From Acidobacteriota bacterium (GTDB taxonomy: Bacteria > Acidobacteriota > Blastocatellia > Chloracidobacteriales > Chloracidobacteriaceae), in NCBI GenBank assembly GCA_016208495.1, contig JACQXX010000013.1:1-59561 (forward strand): DNA of 59,561 nt, written 5' to 3'. Position 1 is the first letter of the stretch; every line of letters starts with the position of its first letter. Below are positions 8,200 through 17,910 of the stretch, piece by piece. Below the pieces are notes generated by a model, which saw nothing but the letters and a program-made list of their open reading frames with translations, was not told the DNA's origin and did not search any database. A program made the translations under genes and the position numbers.

Positions 8200-9192
8200 T
8201 CAGTGATCTTCCACCAGACCGTAAAACCCAAGACTGGGCTCGGAACGGCTGGGCTCGTTCTCGATGTTTGTTTTCCCGATTGGAGTGGGGTTGTTTTGAA
8301 ACAGAGTGATGAAGGCCACGCCAGCCAGAATGACGGCTGAGGCAATCAGCGTGCGACCAGTGATGATTTCTCCGGCCAGGGCCCAGCCGAGGGCGACGGC
8401 CACCACCGGATTCACATAGGCATAGGTGGCAACTTGCCCAGGTGCGCACACCCGGAGCAGCCAGGTATAAGTCGAAAAGGCCACCACCGAACCAAAGGAA
8501 ATCAGGTACCCGACGGAAATCAACGATTTTGTTGAAATCTGGTCCAGATGAACCTGTCGCCACTCTCCGGTCAGGGTTCCAGTTAGTAACAGCAACCCAC
8601 CACCCGTGAGCATCGTCATCGCCGTTGCCAGCGTTGGGGAAGCTGGTAAGTCAGCTTTTCTTGAGTAGAGTGAACCAATCGCCCACGCAATTGTGGCCGC
8701 CGTGACAGCCAGAATTCCGCCGAGGTGGATGCCGTGCCCGCTGGCAAGCTGGGACGGTTCAATCAAAATCACCATGCCAATCAAACCAGCCAGCAAACCA
8801 AAGATGACCCCACGGCTGGGGCGATTTCCCTGTGGTTGGAGCCACTCAAACAGAACAATCCACAATGGCTCGGTCGCAACCAGGAGGGCAGCCAATCCTG
8901 AGGAAATAAACTGCTCTGACCAGACGACGCCTCCGTTGCCAACCAGGAGGAGCAACGCGCCAATGATTGTGGCTGAGCGCCAGTGGGCAAGCGTCAATCG
9001 TTCCCGATTTCGCCACATGGACCAGCCAAACAGCAGTCCTCCCGCAATCAGGAAGCGAACGCCAGCCATCACAAACGGTGGAAGTGTTTCAATGGCAAAG
9101 CGATTGGCTAAATAGGTCGAGCCCCAAATCAAATAGATGGCGGCAAACGCCACAACCAGTTTCCACCGAGCTACCTTCGTAAAGAGTTGCAT
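8200..9192 (-). CDS. EamA/DMT-superfamily exporter (YedA/RhaT-like)
   Basis: 330 residues with ten predicted membrane segments in two EamA repeats. IYLIWGSTYLANRFAIETLPP at the N-terminus is the EamA signature and TYAYVNPVVAVALGWALAGE marks the second repeat. These transporters export amino acids or drugs. AAGGAGG lies 11 nt before the ATG. It follows the Lrp/AsnC gene by 26 nt on the same strand, the common arrangement for an amino-acid exporter controlled by Lrp. The last ~25 residues are polar and extend past the usual end of the family, reaching the octamer array. Confidence 0.9.
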   Translation of the reverse strand: MQLFTKVARWKLVVAFAAIYLIWGSTYLANRFAIETLPPFVMAGVRFLIAGGLLFGWSMWRNRERLTLAHWRSATIIGALLLLVGNGGVVWSEQFISSGLAALLVATEPLWIVLFEWLQPQGNRPSRGVIFGLLAGLIGMVILIEPSQLASGHGIHLGGILAVTAATIAWAIGSLYSRKADLPASPTLATAMTMLTGGGLLLLTGTLTGEWRQVHLDQISTKSLISVGYLISFGSVVAFSTYTWLLRVCAPGQVATYAYVNPVVAVALGWALAGEIITGRTLIASAVILAGVAFITLFQNNPTPIGKTNIENEPSRSEPSLGFYGLVEDH

Positions 9193-9218
9193 GCCGATAA
9201 ACCTCCTTCACATGCAGG

Positions 9219-9668
9219 TCAGATCGGCATTTCAGTTGACTCCTTGAGGGTTTCCAAAACGATGGTGGTGCGCGTGGTGAGCACCGAAGGAATCGTGCCG
9301 ATCTGGGTTCGAATAATCTTGCCTAACGATTCAGTATCCGCGGCCCGGATTTTGACCAGATAACAGTCTTCTCCGGCGGTGTCGTGGACTTCGAGCACCC
9401 CTGGAATCTGGGCGAGCAACTTTCCGGTAGCAATGTCGTTGACCCGGTCGTTGCTGCGCACCGCAACAAAAGCCAGCAAACCCAACCCCAACGCTTTCGG
9501 GTTGATCTCGGCGCGATAGCCCTGAATCACCCCGCGTTCTTCGAGTTTGCGAATCCGCTCTAAAATCCCCGATGGCGCCATGCCAAGTTGTCGGGCAATC
9601 TCGGCATTTGAAGTTCGCGCTTCTTTTTGAAGAATCGTCAGTATTTTACTATCAATTTCATCAATCAT
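9219..9668 (-). CDS. Lrp/AsnC-family transcriptional regulator
   Basis: 149 residues, normal family length. An N-terminal helix-turn-helix (about 5-50: ILTILQKEARTSNAEIARQL, MAPSGILERIRKLEERGVI) precedes a RAM ligand-binding domain (about 65-145). It probably senses an amino acid and controls the downstream DMT exporter and itself. No strong Shine-Dalgarno precedes the ATG, so the leader may be short. An AT-rich palindrome sits upstream at 9719-9735. Confidence 0.92.
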   Translation of the reverse strand: MIDEIDSKILTILQKEARTSNAEIARQLGMAPSGILERIRKLEERGVIQGYRAEINPKALGLGLLAFVAVRSNDRVNDIATGKLLAQIPGVLEVHDTAGEDCYLVKIRAADTESLGKIIRTQIGTIPSVLTTRTTIVLETLKESTEMPI

Positions 9669-9718
9669 ACTTAAAAATAGGCATATTAAAGAACAATCAT
9701 CTCATAAAACGATATTTT

Positions 9719-9735
9719 AGAGAATAAAGTTCTCT
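9719..9735. promoter_or_regulatory. Possible Lrp operator upstream of lrp/asnC
   Basis: AGAGAA-5 nt-TTCTCT is a perfect palindrome in AT-rich DNA about 50 nt before the regulator start, a plausible autoregulatory site. The rest of the 9669-10061 intergenic stretch holds no gene that I can support; its right part (9938-10044) matches a repeat cassette found again at 13279-13385. Confidence 0.4.
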
Positions 9736-9937
9736 TGTCAACCCTTCCTTTCTGAAAAATAGCCAGGTGGTGGTTGCGGTGCGAACCTTTTCGAATTGAA
9801 AATATCCAGGCACAATAGCTGAAGAAACCTTCGTCTGACACTGTAATTTCCGCACCCCTTCAACGTCTCAAACTCCTGAAGCTCAATCGTTTTCCCCATG
9901 TGCCAGGATCTGGCGCTTATGGAGGTCAGAAATTAGG

Positions 9938-10044
9938 GTTTTCGAAGCCTGGTTCAAAGCAACGGCGCCTTTCCATTCTTTTCGTCCTTCTTGTCCTTCT
10001 TGTCCTTTGATTTCCCTAAACCCCGCAACCCTGAACCCAAATCC
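9938..10044. repeat. Dispersed repeat cassette, copy 1
   Basis: GTTTTCGAAGC followed by GGTTCAAAGCAA, a TTTTCGTCCTT/TTGTCCTT pyrimidine stretch, TTTGATTTCCC and AACCCTGAACCC words. The same order recurs at 13279-13385, in both cases just upstream of a large secreted or outer-membrane protein gene. Confidence 0.75.
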
Positions 10045-10061
10045 CACCGGAGATTTCCCCT

Positions 10062-13000
10062 ATGCCAGGCTGGCTCTCACGTTCCATCGGTCTGTTTTTT
10101 ATTGGGTTGCTGCTCGTGGCTGGTGGTGCTCACCACTCACCAGTTCAATCCCAATCGCAGTCTGCGGCTTATGATTTTCAAAACCCGACCCAGCGTGAGA
10201 TGAGAGGTGGTGAAACTCACACCTACACCTTCAAGCTCAAGGCAAATGAGTTGATGAGGTTGGTGATCGAACAACGTGGCATTGATGTTGTCCTGCGCTG
10301 GCTTGGACCGGATGGAACGGTGTTGGACGAAGTTGACAGCCCCACTGGAATACAGGGACCCGAGACACTTATCACCTTCGCTGACCAGGCCGGGACCTAC
10401 CATCTGAACGTGGTCTCACCAAACCAGGCCGCTGCTGCTGGGAGCTATGAACTCAAAGTTGAGGAATTTGAAGCCGCTTCCCAACAGGGACGATTTCGCT
10501 ATGAAGCCACCAAATTGAACAATCAACTGACGCATCTTTTCCAGGCTGGAAAATATGATGAAGCTTTGCAACTTGCCCCACAGGCCATCGAAGAGTGCGA
10601 AAAATTCTTAGGTGCCGATCATTATACCGTGGGAGACAGCCTCAACACTCTGGCCGAACTGTACCGAATCAAAAGCGATTATGCGAAAGCCGAACCCTTG
10701 TACCAGCGGTCGCTCCTGATTATGGAAAAATCCCTGGGGCCCGATCATCCGAATGTCGCCAAAACAATGAACAATTTGGCAGTCCTGTATCAGGCCAGGG
10801 GCGATTTTCTTCGAGCTGAAGCCCTGTATCAGCAATCACTTGGAATTTATGAAAAAGCCCTGGGGCCCGATCACACCTGGGTGGCCAGTATCTTGAACAG
10901 CCTCGCGGTGTTATATCGAACCAGGGGTGATTATGACCGACCAGAGCTGCTCTATCAGCGATGCCTTGCCATCAAAGAGAAAGCGCTTGGCCCAGACCAT
11001 CCAGAAATTGCGATTGCCCTTTCCAACTGGGCGTATTTCTATTATTTCAAAGGAGATTTCGTCAAAGCAGAGCCTTTCTTCCAACGGTCGCTGGCGATTT
11101 CAGAGAAAGTCTTTGGCCCAGATCACCCAGATGTTGCAGCCAGCCTCAATGGCCTGGCGCTGGTGTTTCGTGCCAAGGGTGACTATGCCCAGGCCGAATC
11201 GCTTGCCCGGCGGTCTCTGGTGATTCGGGAAAAAGCCCTTGGCCGGGATCACCCCGAAGTGGCCCAAAGTCTCAATAATCTGGCCTTGATTGTCACGGCC
11301 AGAGGTGAAACGTCCACGGTTGAGCCGCTTTTCCAACGGGCGGTTGAGATTTACACCAAAACACAGGGACCACATAGCACCACCGTCGCGTCCAGTCTTG
11401 CCAACCTGGCCCAGTTTTATGAAACCAAAGACGATTACGCCACCGCCGAACCACTCTTGAAACGGACGCTTGAAATTCGTGAAAAAGCATTTGGTCCAAA
11501 CCACCCGGCAGTGGCAGAGGCACTGTTTCATCTGGCGGCTCTGTACCAGGCAAAAGGCGACATTTCCCAGGCCATTCTCTATCAGTCCCGAAGTAATGAA
11601 GTCAGCGAGCGTGATTTGATGCGCAATCTGGTATCGGGATCTGAACGGCAGAAGTTGCTCTACCTGAATCAGACCGCAACCATCACTGAGCGAACCCTAT
11701 CACTCAATATGCAAGCAGCACCTCAGAACCTTGAGGCCCGCCAGGTTGCTCTGACGGTTCTCTTGCGTCGCAAAGGACGGGCACTCGATGCGCTAACTCA
11801 AGCTATCGAAACCTTGCGTCAGAAGCAGGATCCGGAAACCCAGAACCTGCTCGATGACTATGCACGCCTGACCAGTCAAATTTCGGTTCTTACCTTACGC
11901 GGTCCCGGAAAACAAAAACCAGAAGACCATCTGGCCTACTTGCAGTCTCTGGAAGAACAAAAAGAAAAACTGGAAGCCGCTATCAGCCGTCGCAGCAAGG
12001 AATTTCAAGCCCAAACCATTCCTGTCACACTTGAAGGCGTTCAAAAGCTCATCCCGGCCCAGGCCGTCCTGCTCGAATATGCCGTGTATCGGCCCTATGA
12101 CACCAAAGTCAATCGCTTTGGTCCTGCGCGTTATGTGGTGTATTCGCTTGATCAACAGGGAAAAATCAATGTCGCTGACCTCGGGGAAGTCCAACACATT
12201 GACGAAAGCGTGGCGAAACTGCGTCAGCTTTTGAGCAATTCCAGGTCAGATCTTGAAAATGAACTCAAACCGGCTGCCCAGGACCTGAATCAGTTGGTTC
12301 TCAAACCAATTCGGTCTCTCATCGGAAATGCCCGCCAGTTGCTTATCTCACCTGATGGTGGGTTGAGTTTGATTCCCTTTGCGGCTCTGGTAGATGAAAC
12401 CGGATCGTTTCTACTTGAACAATACCAGCTCACATATTTAACCAGCGGGCGTGATTTGCTTCGGCTGGCGGTGAAAGTTGAGAGTCATCATTCCCCGGTC
12501 ATTCTGGCTGACCCGGATTACTCCACCGGCAAAGGGCCAGTTCTGGCTGGGAAACAATATAAGCCGCTTTCCCGACTCATTGGAACGAAAGTTGAAGGAC
12601 AATCCCTAAAAAGTCTCTTTCCCAAAGCTGATCTCAAAATGCAGGCTCAAGCCTCTAAACCAGCACTGAAAGAAGTAAAGCGACCTGAAATCCTGCACAT
12701 TGCCACCCACGGGCGTTTTCTGGAAGATAAACCCCAACCTCAACTCCCTCAGATGGCACAACGCTCGCTGGTACCGGTTGAACCACAAGGAAATGCCGAA
12801 CAACTCAAGCTGGAGAATCCGCTCCTGCGCTCCTGGCTGTTTTTTGCCGGTGCCAATTGCAGCGATGCTGGCGAAACTGACAGCACGTTGACGGCCCTCG
12901 AAGCCGCCCAACTCGATTTGTGGGGCACAAAACTGGTCGTCCTCTCGGCTTGTGAAACCGGTGTCGGCGAAGCCAAAACCGGTGATGGTGTGTATGGCCT

Positions 13001-13250
13001 TCGTCGGGCGCTGGTTCTGGCCGGCAGCGAATCCCAAATGATGAGCCTGTGGTCAGTTTCAGACCGGGCTACAGGGGAATTGATGGTTGAGTATTACACC
13101 CGACTCAAAGCTGGCGAAGGCCGCGGCGATGCTCTCCGCAACGTCCAGCTCAAGATGCTCAACGACCCCAAACGGCGTCATCCGTTCTACTGGGCGTCAT
13201 TTATCCAGTCCGGGGAATGGGCCAATTTAGCTGGGGTGAGGAAGAAATAG
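10062..13250 (+). CDS. Secreted TPR-CHAT protein
   Basis: 1062 residues. A signal peptide (1-34) leads into a beta-rich PPC-like domain (about 45-130). Eight or so kinesin-light-chain-type TPRs of 42 residues follow (about 155-510; recurring A-L-G-P-D-H-P and Y-Q-R-S-L). A helical linker precedes a C-terminal CHAT (caspase-like) domain (about 770-1060). The catalytic His is in IATHGRF (near 879) and Cys in LSACETG (near 962). CHAT proteases are clan CD peptidases used in bacterial signalling, defence and death pathways; the signal peptide places this one outside the cytoplasm. A GGAG is 9 nt before the ATG. Substrate is unknown. Confidence 0.92.
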   Translation: MPGWLSRSIGLFFIGLLLVAGGAHHSPVQSQSQSAAYDFQNPTQREMRGGETHTYTFKLKANELMRLVIEQRGIDVVLRWLGPDGTVLDEVDSPTGIQGPETLITFADQAGTYHLNVVSPNQAAAAGSYELKVEEFEAASQQGRFRYEATKLNNQLTHLFQAGKYDEALQLAPQAIEECEKFLGADHYTVGDSLNTLAELYRIKSDYAKAEPLYQRSLLIMEKSLGPDHPNVAKTMNNLAVLYQARGDFLRAEALYQQSLGIYEKALGPDHTWVASILNSLAVLYRTRGDYDRPELLYQRCLAIKEKALGPDHPEIAIALSNWAYFYYFKGDFVKAEPFFQRSLAISEKVFGPDHPDVAASLNGLALVFRAKGDYAQAESLARRSLVIREKALGRDHPEVAQSLNNLALIVTARGETSTVEPLFQRAVEIYTKTQGPHSTTVASSLANLAQFYETKDDYATAEPLLKRTLEIREKAFGPNHPAVAEALFHLAALYQAKGDISQAILYQSRSNEVSERDLMRNLVSGSERQKLLYLNQTATITERTLSLNMQAAPQNLEARQVALTVLLRRKGRALDALTQAIETLRQKQDPETQNLLDDYARLTSQISVLTLRGPGKQKPEDHLAYLQSLEEQKEKLEAAISRRSKEFQAQTIPVTLEGVQKLIPAQAVLLEYAVYRPYDTKVNRFGPARYVVYSLDQQGKINVADLGEVQHIDESVAKLRQLLSNSRSDLENELKPAAQDLNQLVLKPIRSLIGNARQLLISPDGGLSLIPFAALVDETGSFLLEQYQLTYLTSGRDLLRLAVKVESHHSPVILADPDYSTGKGPVLAGKQYKPLSRLIGTKVEGQSLKSLFPKADLKMQAQASKPALKEVKRPEILHIATHGRFLEDKPQPQLPQMAQRSLVPVEPQGNAEQLKLENPLLRSWLFFAGANCSDAGETDSTLTALEAAQLDLWGTKLVVLSACETGVGEAKTGDGVYGLRRALVLAGSESQMMSLWSVSDRATGELMVEYYTRLKAGEGRGDALRNVQLKMLNDPKRRHPFYWASFIQSGEWANLAGVRKK

Positions 13251-13252
13251 GG

Positions 13253-13395
13253 TTCAGGGTTCGGGGTTCCAGGTTCCGGGTTTTCGAAGCACGGTTCAAA
13301 GCAATTCCGTCTTTCCCTTCTTTTCGTCTTTTTCGTCCTTTTTGTCCTTTGATTTCCCCGAACCCTGAACCCCGAACCCTGAACCCTGAACCCCA
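13253..13395. repeat. Heptamer words plus dispersed cassette, copy 2
   Basis: GGGTTCAGGGTTCGGGGTTC words, the 13279-13385 copy of the cassette seen at 9938-10044, and the complementary CCCTGAACCCCGAACCC words at the right end. The two ends can pair as a long stem between the CHAT gene and the TonB-dependent receptor gene. Confidence 0.85.
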
Positions 13396-13500
13396 ACTTG
13401 TCCACAACTCTGGCACTTTGATTCAAAGACAGGCTATGCTGTCGGTGCATCCTCTGATTTCCGCCAAATTCAGAATCATTCAGTACCGAGGCACTTCCCT

Positions 13501-16500
13501 ATGCTCAGATTTGTTGCAATCTGTCTGGTTGTGGGCCTTTATCTGGTCTGGCCTTCGTTTGGGTTTGTTTCTGATTCGGTTGTTGCTCAATCCACCTATG
13601 GATCATTTGTGGGAACGGTTTCTGATGAAACCGGGGCCCGAATTGGCGGTGCAAAAGTCGAAATCACCAACGAGCAAACAGGACTCACGCGAACTGTTGA
13701 TACCGATGCGGATGGTAATCTTTTGATTATCAATCTGGATGCTGGCCTCTATGAAATAACTGTTTCGGCCCCATACTTTAAGACCTTGCGTTGGCCTGCT
13801 GTTCAGTTACTGGCTCGCCAAACTATCAGATTTGATTTTATTTTGAGTACTTCAGATGATTGTATATTTATTGATGTCCCTGGTACACCGACAACCACCG
13901 ACTCTCCAACCATTTCAGATTCCAAATCCGGTCGCGAAATCAACGAACTCGCCCTCAATTTCCGGGCGACGAACAACACCAGCCCGATTGTCGTGGCCAC
14001 GCTGGCGCCGGGTGTGCAACAGGACCGTGACGGCAACATCAGCATTGCCGGGAGTTTGCCCTACATGACGTCGGTTTCAATTGATGGAATTTCCACGCTC
14101 AACAGCCGGTTCAATGGCCCGGTCAGGGATTTGTTTCCGTCGGTTGAAAGCATCGCGGAATTTAAAGTCAGTTCGTTTAATAACAATGCCGAATTTGGTC
14201 AGGTGACCGACCTCACCACCACTTCACGAAGCGGACAAAACGAATTTCACGGTTCGGCCTTTTGGTTTCATCAAAATCGGGCGTTGAATGCCACCGACCC
14301 GTTTGCTCCGAGCGACCCGGCCCGACCTGGAAAACGACTCAAACCGGCACTGGTGGCCAATAGTTTCGGCGGAAATGTGAATGGGCCAATTTCAATTCCG
14401 AATTTTTACGATGGACGCAACCGTTCATTTTTCTTCTTCAATTATGAGGGCGTCCGGCGTCCAAATCAGACATTACTTTCAGAAATCGTGCCGCCAGATG
14501 CCTTTCGAACCGGCGACCTGTTGAGCATTTCCTCCCCGTTGATCAATCCTTTTTCGGGCCAACCCTTTGCCCGCAATCAGGTTCCGGTCAACCCAACATC
14601 AGCCAAAATTTTGGAATTGCTCTACCCTCGTCAGAATCAAGCCACGGGAACCGCGATTCAGCCCAATTTTGTCGCCAACGTCCCCGGCGCCTACGGCGTG
14701 AACGGCTTTGATGTGCGCGGCGACCATGCTTTCAGCGAACGCAAAACCGTGTTTGCCCGCTATAGCCACAAAAATGTCACCGACACCGGCACGGACGGCA
14801 CCGGAAGCTACAACCTTCAAAACGGGACGTTTTCGCGCATCACCGAAGTTCGGAACCTGGCGGGTTCGTTCAACTGGATTTTCACTCCCAATGTGCTCAA
14901 TGAATTTCGGGCTGGATTGTCACGGTCAACGTTTCGAACCACCTACCCGCTGGCGGCTGATGGCGGAGACCTGATTCAATCCCTTGGCCTGACGGGACTT
15001 CCACCGACACCCGCTTCAGGAGGCATTCCAAATTTCAACTTCACCGACGGCACCTTTATTTCAACCAGCCCAGGTCGTCCGCGCACGATTTCAAATCGAA
15101 CCATCCAGCTTGCCGATAATCTCTCGTGGGTCAAAGGCCGCCACACCCTGAAATTCGGTGTGGATTACCAGTACCTTGAATTTTCAGATATTTTGACCTT
15201 TTTCAATGGCGATGAATTTGGCGAATACAACTTCACCGGGCAGTTTACCGGAAACGCCTTTGGTGATTTTCTGCTTGGGCTGCCGGCTTCAACGACCTAT
15301 GCCCAGAACGGGCCCGACGGGAACCCCTTTACCCACAACATTTCCTTTTTTGTCCAGGATGAAATCAGAATGACGCCAAAGCTGACTGTCAATCTGGGCC
15401 TGCGCTACGAACTGCACCTGCCGTTCAAAGACAAAACCAACCAGCTTGCCAACTTTGACCGCTTTTTTCCTGGCGGACGGGTCGTGGTCCAAAATCGAAC
15501 TGGCCTGGGCCTGGTGGCGCAATCGTTCAAAGATGCGATTGGCAACACGCCGATTGTGGTTTCAAGCGACGCGGGTTTCCCCGAAGCACTCCGGGAAACG
15601 GATAAAAACAACTTCAATCCACGGATTGGGCTGGCTTATCGTCCACTTGAAAATACCAAAACGGTGGTTCGTGGCGGGTTTGGTATTTACACGGTAACGG
15701 TGCTTGGTTCGGTGCTGTATTCGATGCTTGGGGTGGCGACCAGCAATGCCCCGGTGTTTTCAAACGCGATTGTGAATGGAACCCCAGTGCTGCAATTCCC
15801 TGATGTTTTCCCAACGGGTCAGGTCAGTGGCGGCGGGCTGCCGGATTATCGCCGGGCCAATCAGGTTGATTTCAAAGACCCATATGCCATGCAGTGGAGT
15901 CTAACGGTTGAACAAGAACTCACCGGCTGGACTGGACTGAGACTTTCCTACACCGGCCAGCGCACAATCAATCTGGTGCATAGCCCTGATTTAAATCAGG
16001 TTACACCCAACAGGCTGGGTTATGATCGTGTGCGCGACACGCGGCCATTTCGAAATTTCAACGCCGTGCTGACCCGCGACAACGGCCCGAGTGCTACCTA
16101 TCACGCGTTTACGGCGGAAGTTTCGCGCAAACTCCATCGCGGCTTCAGTTTCCAGAATTCCTATACCTGGGCCAAAAATTTGTCGAATGCACTCGGCCCG
16201 GCGCCAACCGTGTTTTCAGCCGAAAATGGACCGACGACACTCAACTATTTCGACATTGGCGCTGATTATGGAAATGTGCCGTTTACCCGACGACACCGGT
16301 TTCTGAGCACGTTTTTGTGGGAATTGCCCTTTGGCACTGGCCGGGCGTATGCCAGAGATTTGAAACCCTTTCTCAACGCGCTGGTCAGTGGCTGGCAATT
16401 ATCAGGCATTACCCTGTTTCAATCTGGAGCGTTTTTAACGCCAACCTTTAGCGGGACGGATCCTTCTGGAACGGGTGTTCTGGTGCGGGGGGTGACCACA

Positions 16501-16866
16501 ACCCAGCGACCAGACCGGATTGGAAATGGCAACCTTTCAAACCCAACCCGTGAGCAATACTTCGACCCGAAGGCGTTTATCATTCCCGGCAACAACATCG
16601 GGCGGTTTGGAAATTCGGGTGTTGGAATCCTGGAAGGCCCTGGAACCAAAGTCTTTTCGCTCTCAGTGGCCAAAAAATTCAATCTGACGGAACGGGTATT
16701 TGTGCGCTACGAAGCCACGATTTCCAACCTGTTAAATCACACCAACCTCGACATTCCATCATCGCTCAATGTCTCATCACCCAGTTTTGGGCGAATTACT
16801 TCGACCCAAAGCGTTGACCTGGCTGGACCAAGAACAGTACAAATGTCACTCCGGGTTGGGTTTTAG
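13501..16866 (+). CDS. Oar-like TonB-dependent receptor with carboxypeptidase-regulatory domain
   Basis: 1121 residues. A signal peptide (about 1-30) is followed by a carboxypeptidase-regulatory-like beta domain (about 33-115: GSFVGTVSDETGARIGGAKV). A plug-like region (SIDGISTLNSRFNGPVRDLF) and a long beta-barrel follow, ending in aromatic F (MSLRVGF), as outer-membrane proteins do. NYEGVRRPNQT and SYTWAKNLSNALG are characteristic of the expanded Oar-like family of Acidobacteria. The family moves large substrates, such as glycans or proteins, across the outer membrane. The specific substrate cannot be read from sequence. GAGG lies about 10 nt before the ATG. Confidence 0.93.
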   Translation: MLRFVAICLVVGLYLVWPSFGFVSDSVVAQSTYGSFVGTVSDETGARIGGAKVEITNEQTGLTRTVDTDADGNLLIINLDAGLYEITVSAPYFKTLRWPAVQLLARQTIRFDFILSTSDDCIFIDVPGTPTTTDSPTISDSKSGREINELALNFRATNNTSPIVVATLAPGVQQDRDGNISIAGSLPYMTSVSIDGISTLNSRFNGPVRDLFPSVESIAEFKVSSFNNNAEFGQVTDLTTTSRSGQNEFHGSAFWFHQNRALNATDPFAPSDPARPGKRLKPALVANSFGGNVNGPISIPNFYDGRNRSFFFFNYEGVRRPNQTLLSEIVPPDAFRTGDLLSISSPLINPFSGQPFARNQVPVNPTSAKILELLYPRQNQATGTAIQPNFVANVPGAYGVNGFDVRGDHAFSERKTVFARYSHKNVTDTGTDGTGSYNLQNGTFSRITEVRNLAGSFNWIFTPNVLNEFRAGLSRSTFRTTYPLAADGGDLIQSLGLTGLPPTPASGGIPNFNFTDGTFISTSPGRPRTISNRTIQLADNLSWVKGRHTLKFGVDYQYLEFSDILTFFNGDEFGEYNFTGQFTGNAFGDFLLGLPASTTYAQNGPDGNPFTHNISFFVQDEIRMTPKLTVNLGLRYELHLPFKDKTNQLANFDRFFPGGRVVVQNRTGLGLVAQSFKDAIGNTPIVVSSDAGFPEALRETDKNNFNPRIGLAYRPLENTKTVVRGGFGIYTVTVLGSVLYSMLGVATSNAPVFSNAIVNGTPVLQFPDVFPTGQVSGGGLPDYRRANQVDFKDPYAMQWSLTVEQELTGWTGLRLSYTGQRTINLVHSPDLNQVTPNRLGYDRVRDTRPFRNFNAVLTRDNGPSATYHAFTAEVSRKLHRGFSFQNSYTWAKNLSNALGPAPTVFSAENGPTTLNYFDIGADYGNVPFTRRHRFLSTFLWELPFGTGRAYARDLKPFLNALVSGWQLSGITLFQSGAFLTPTFSGTDPSGTGVLVRGVTTTQRPDRIGNGNLSNPTREQYFDPKAFIIPGNNIGRFGNSGVGILEGPGTKVFSLSVAKKFNLTERVFVRYEATISNLLNHTNLDIPSSLNVSSPSFGRITSTQSVDLAGPRTVQMSLRVGF

Positions 16867-16873
16867 GTTGATC

Positions 16874-16941
16874 GGGTTCAGGGTTCGGGGTTCGGGGTTC
16901 GGGGTTCGGGGTTCGGGGTTCGGGGTTCGGGGTTCGGGGTT
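16874..16941. repeat. Heptamer tandem array (GGTTCGG)
   Basis: Nine near-perfect copies of a 7-nt unit directly after the receptor gene. The 16867-17358 stretch also contains short GAACCCGGAACCCC words, an inverted repeat pair (17094-17115/17296-17316) and two 32-nt direct repeats, but no supportable gene. Confidence 0.95.
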
Positions 16942-17093
16942 TCGAACTTTGGTCCTAATTTACAGGCCGTAACGACCTGCCTCGAATCAACCACCGCTAC
17001 GCAGCGAAAACCAGGATAAAATGACAGGGTGACAAGGTGATTTCTTTCACCCCCTCATCCTTTCGAAGAACCCGGAACCCCGAACCCCGAACC

Positions 17094-17316
17094 TTGTCAT
17101 TACCCAAATTTTTTTGACTTGCCTCTAAACCTCAGCAAATTTAAAGAGTTACTGAAATTGTTTTTCGGCTATTGTCTGAGTTGACCACTGATTATCCTGA
17201 AAATCCCAGAACCCAGAATCAACAACTTACAAAAAATCCCAGAACCCAGAATCAACAACTTACAAAGGCAATTGAGGCCCAATTTTAGAGAGCAGAAAAA
17301 ATTTGGGTAATGACAA
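17094..17316. repeat. 21-bp inverted repeat pair enclosing 33-nt-spaced direct repeats
   Basis: TTGTCATTACCCAAATTTTTT (17094-17114) returns as its exact complement at 17296-17316. Inside lie two identical 32-nt direct repeats at 17202-17233 and 17235-17266. The structure resembles the ends of a small non-coding element or a recombination junction. Confidence 0.8.
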
Positions 17317-17358
17317 GAACCCGGAACCCGGAACCCCACACAAAAGGAGGGCACGCCG

Positions 17359-17841
17359 ATGCTGACAAGCTTTTGCTATCGAATCATTTGCGGCGTCGCC
17401 TTCTGCCTGCTTGGCCTCAGTGTCGGCGTTGCTGCGTACCCACCACAGGCAGGTTTTTCTACTCAGGCTCAACCCACGCCAGGTTGGTTGGGGTCAACAC
17501 CGCCTGCCTTGCAGTTGGTGAAAAATTTCCGTCAACCCACTCTTCAACGGTCACACTCCCCATCAACCAGTGCCCATTGGCTGGCAACACCTGATGCAGG
17601 AACGATCTCGACGACATCTTCAAGTCAAACCATTCCCAATGTTGTTGACGTGCGAGTGTCCCCGACCTGCGATCAGTCTTCGGCCTCACCTCAGACCAAA
17701 ACCATCGGCACCATTCCGGCACCAGCCTTCACGGTTGTAGTGAAAACGCTCAACCTGTTGTTGGTGAGTTCTTCATCGTCCAAATACCAGCTTCTTCTTT
17801 TCGGAAGTTCATCTGCCCCCCGAGCACCACCCTGCCAGTAG
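17359..17841 (+). CDS. Hypothetical secreted protein
   Basis: 160 residues. AAAGGAGG stands 9 nt before the ATG, a strong ribosome site. Residues 1-26 form a signal peptide (YRIICGVAFCLLGLSVGVAA). The rest is rich in Ser, Thr, Pro and Gln without a recognisable domain. It lies just upstream of the zinc-ribbon and antiporter pair on the same strand. The good ribosome site and signal peptide support a real gene; no function can be assigned. Confidence 0.55.
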   Translation: MLTSFCYRIICGVAFCLLGLSVGVAAYPPQAGFSTQAQPTPGWLGSTPPALQLVKNFRQPTLQRSHSPSTSAHWLATPDAGTISTTSSSQTIPNVVDVRVSPTCDQSSASPQTKTIGTIPAPAFTVVVKTLNLLLVSSSSSKYQLLLFGSSSAPRAPPCQ

Positions 17842-17910
17842 TTCACACTGCATCTCTTGAAAAGCGGCGTCAAGCCGCCGCACTCCAAAAGTGTCTGAGA
17901 GGACTGGTGT

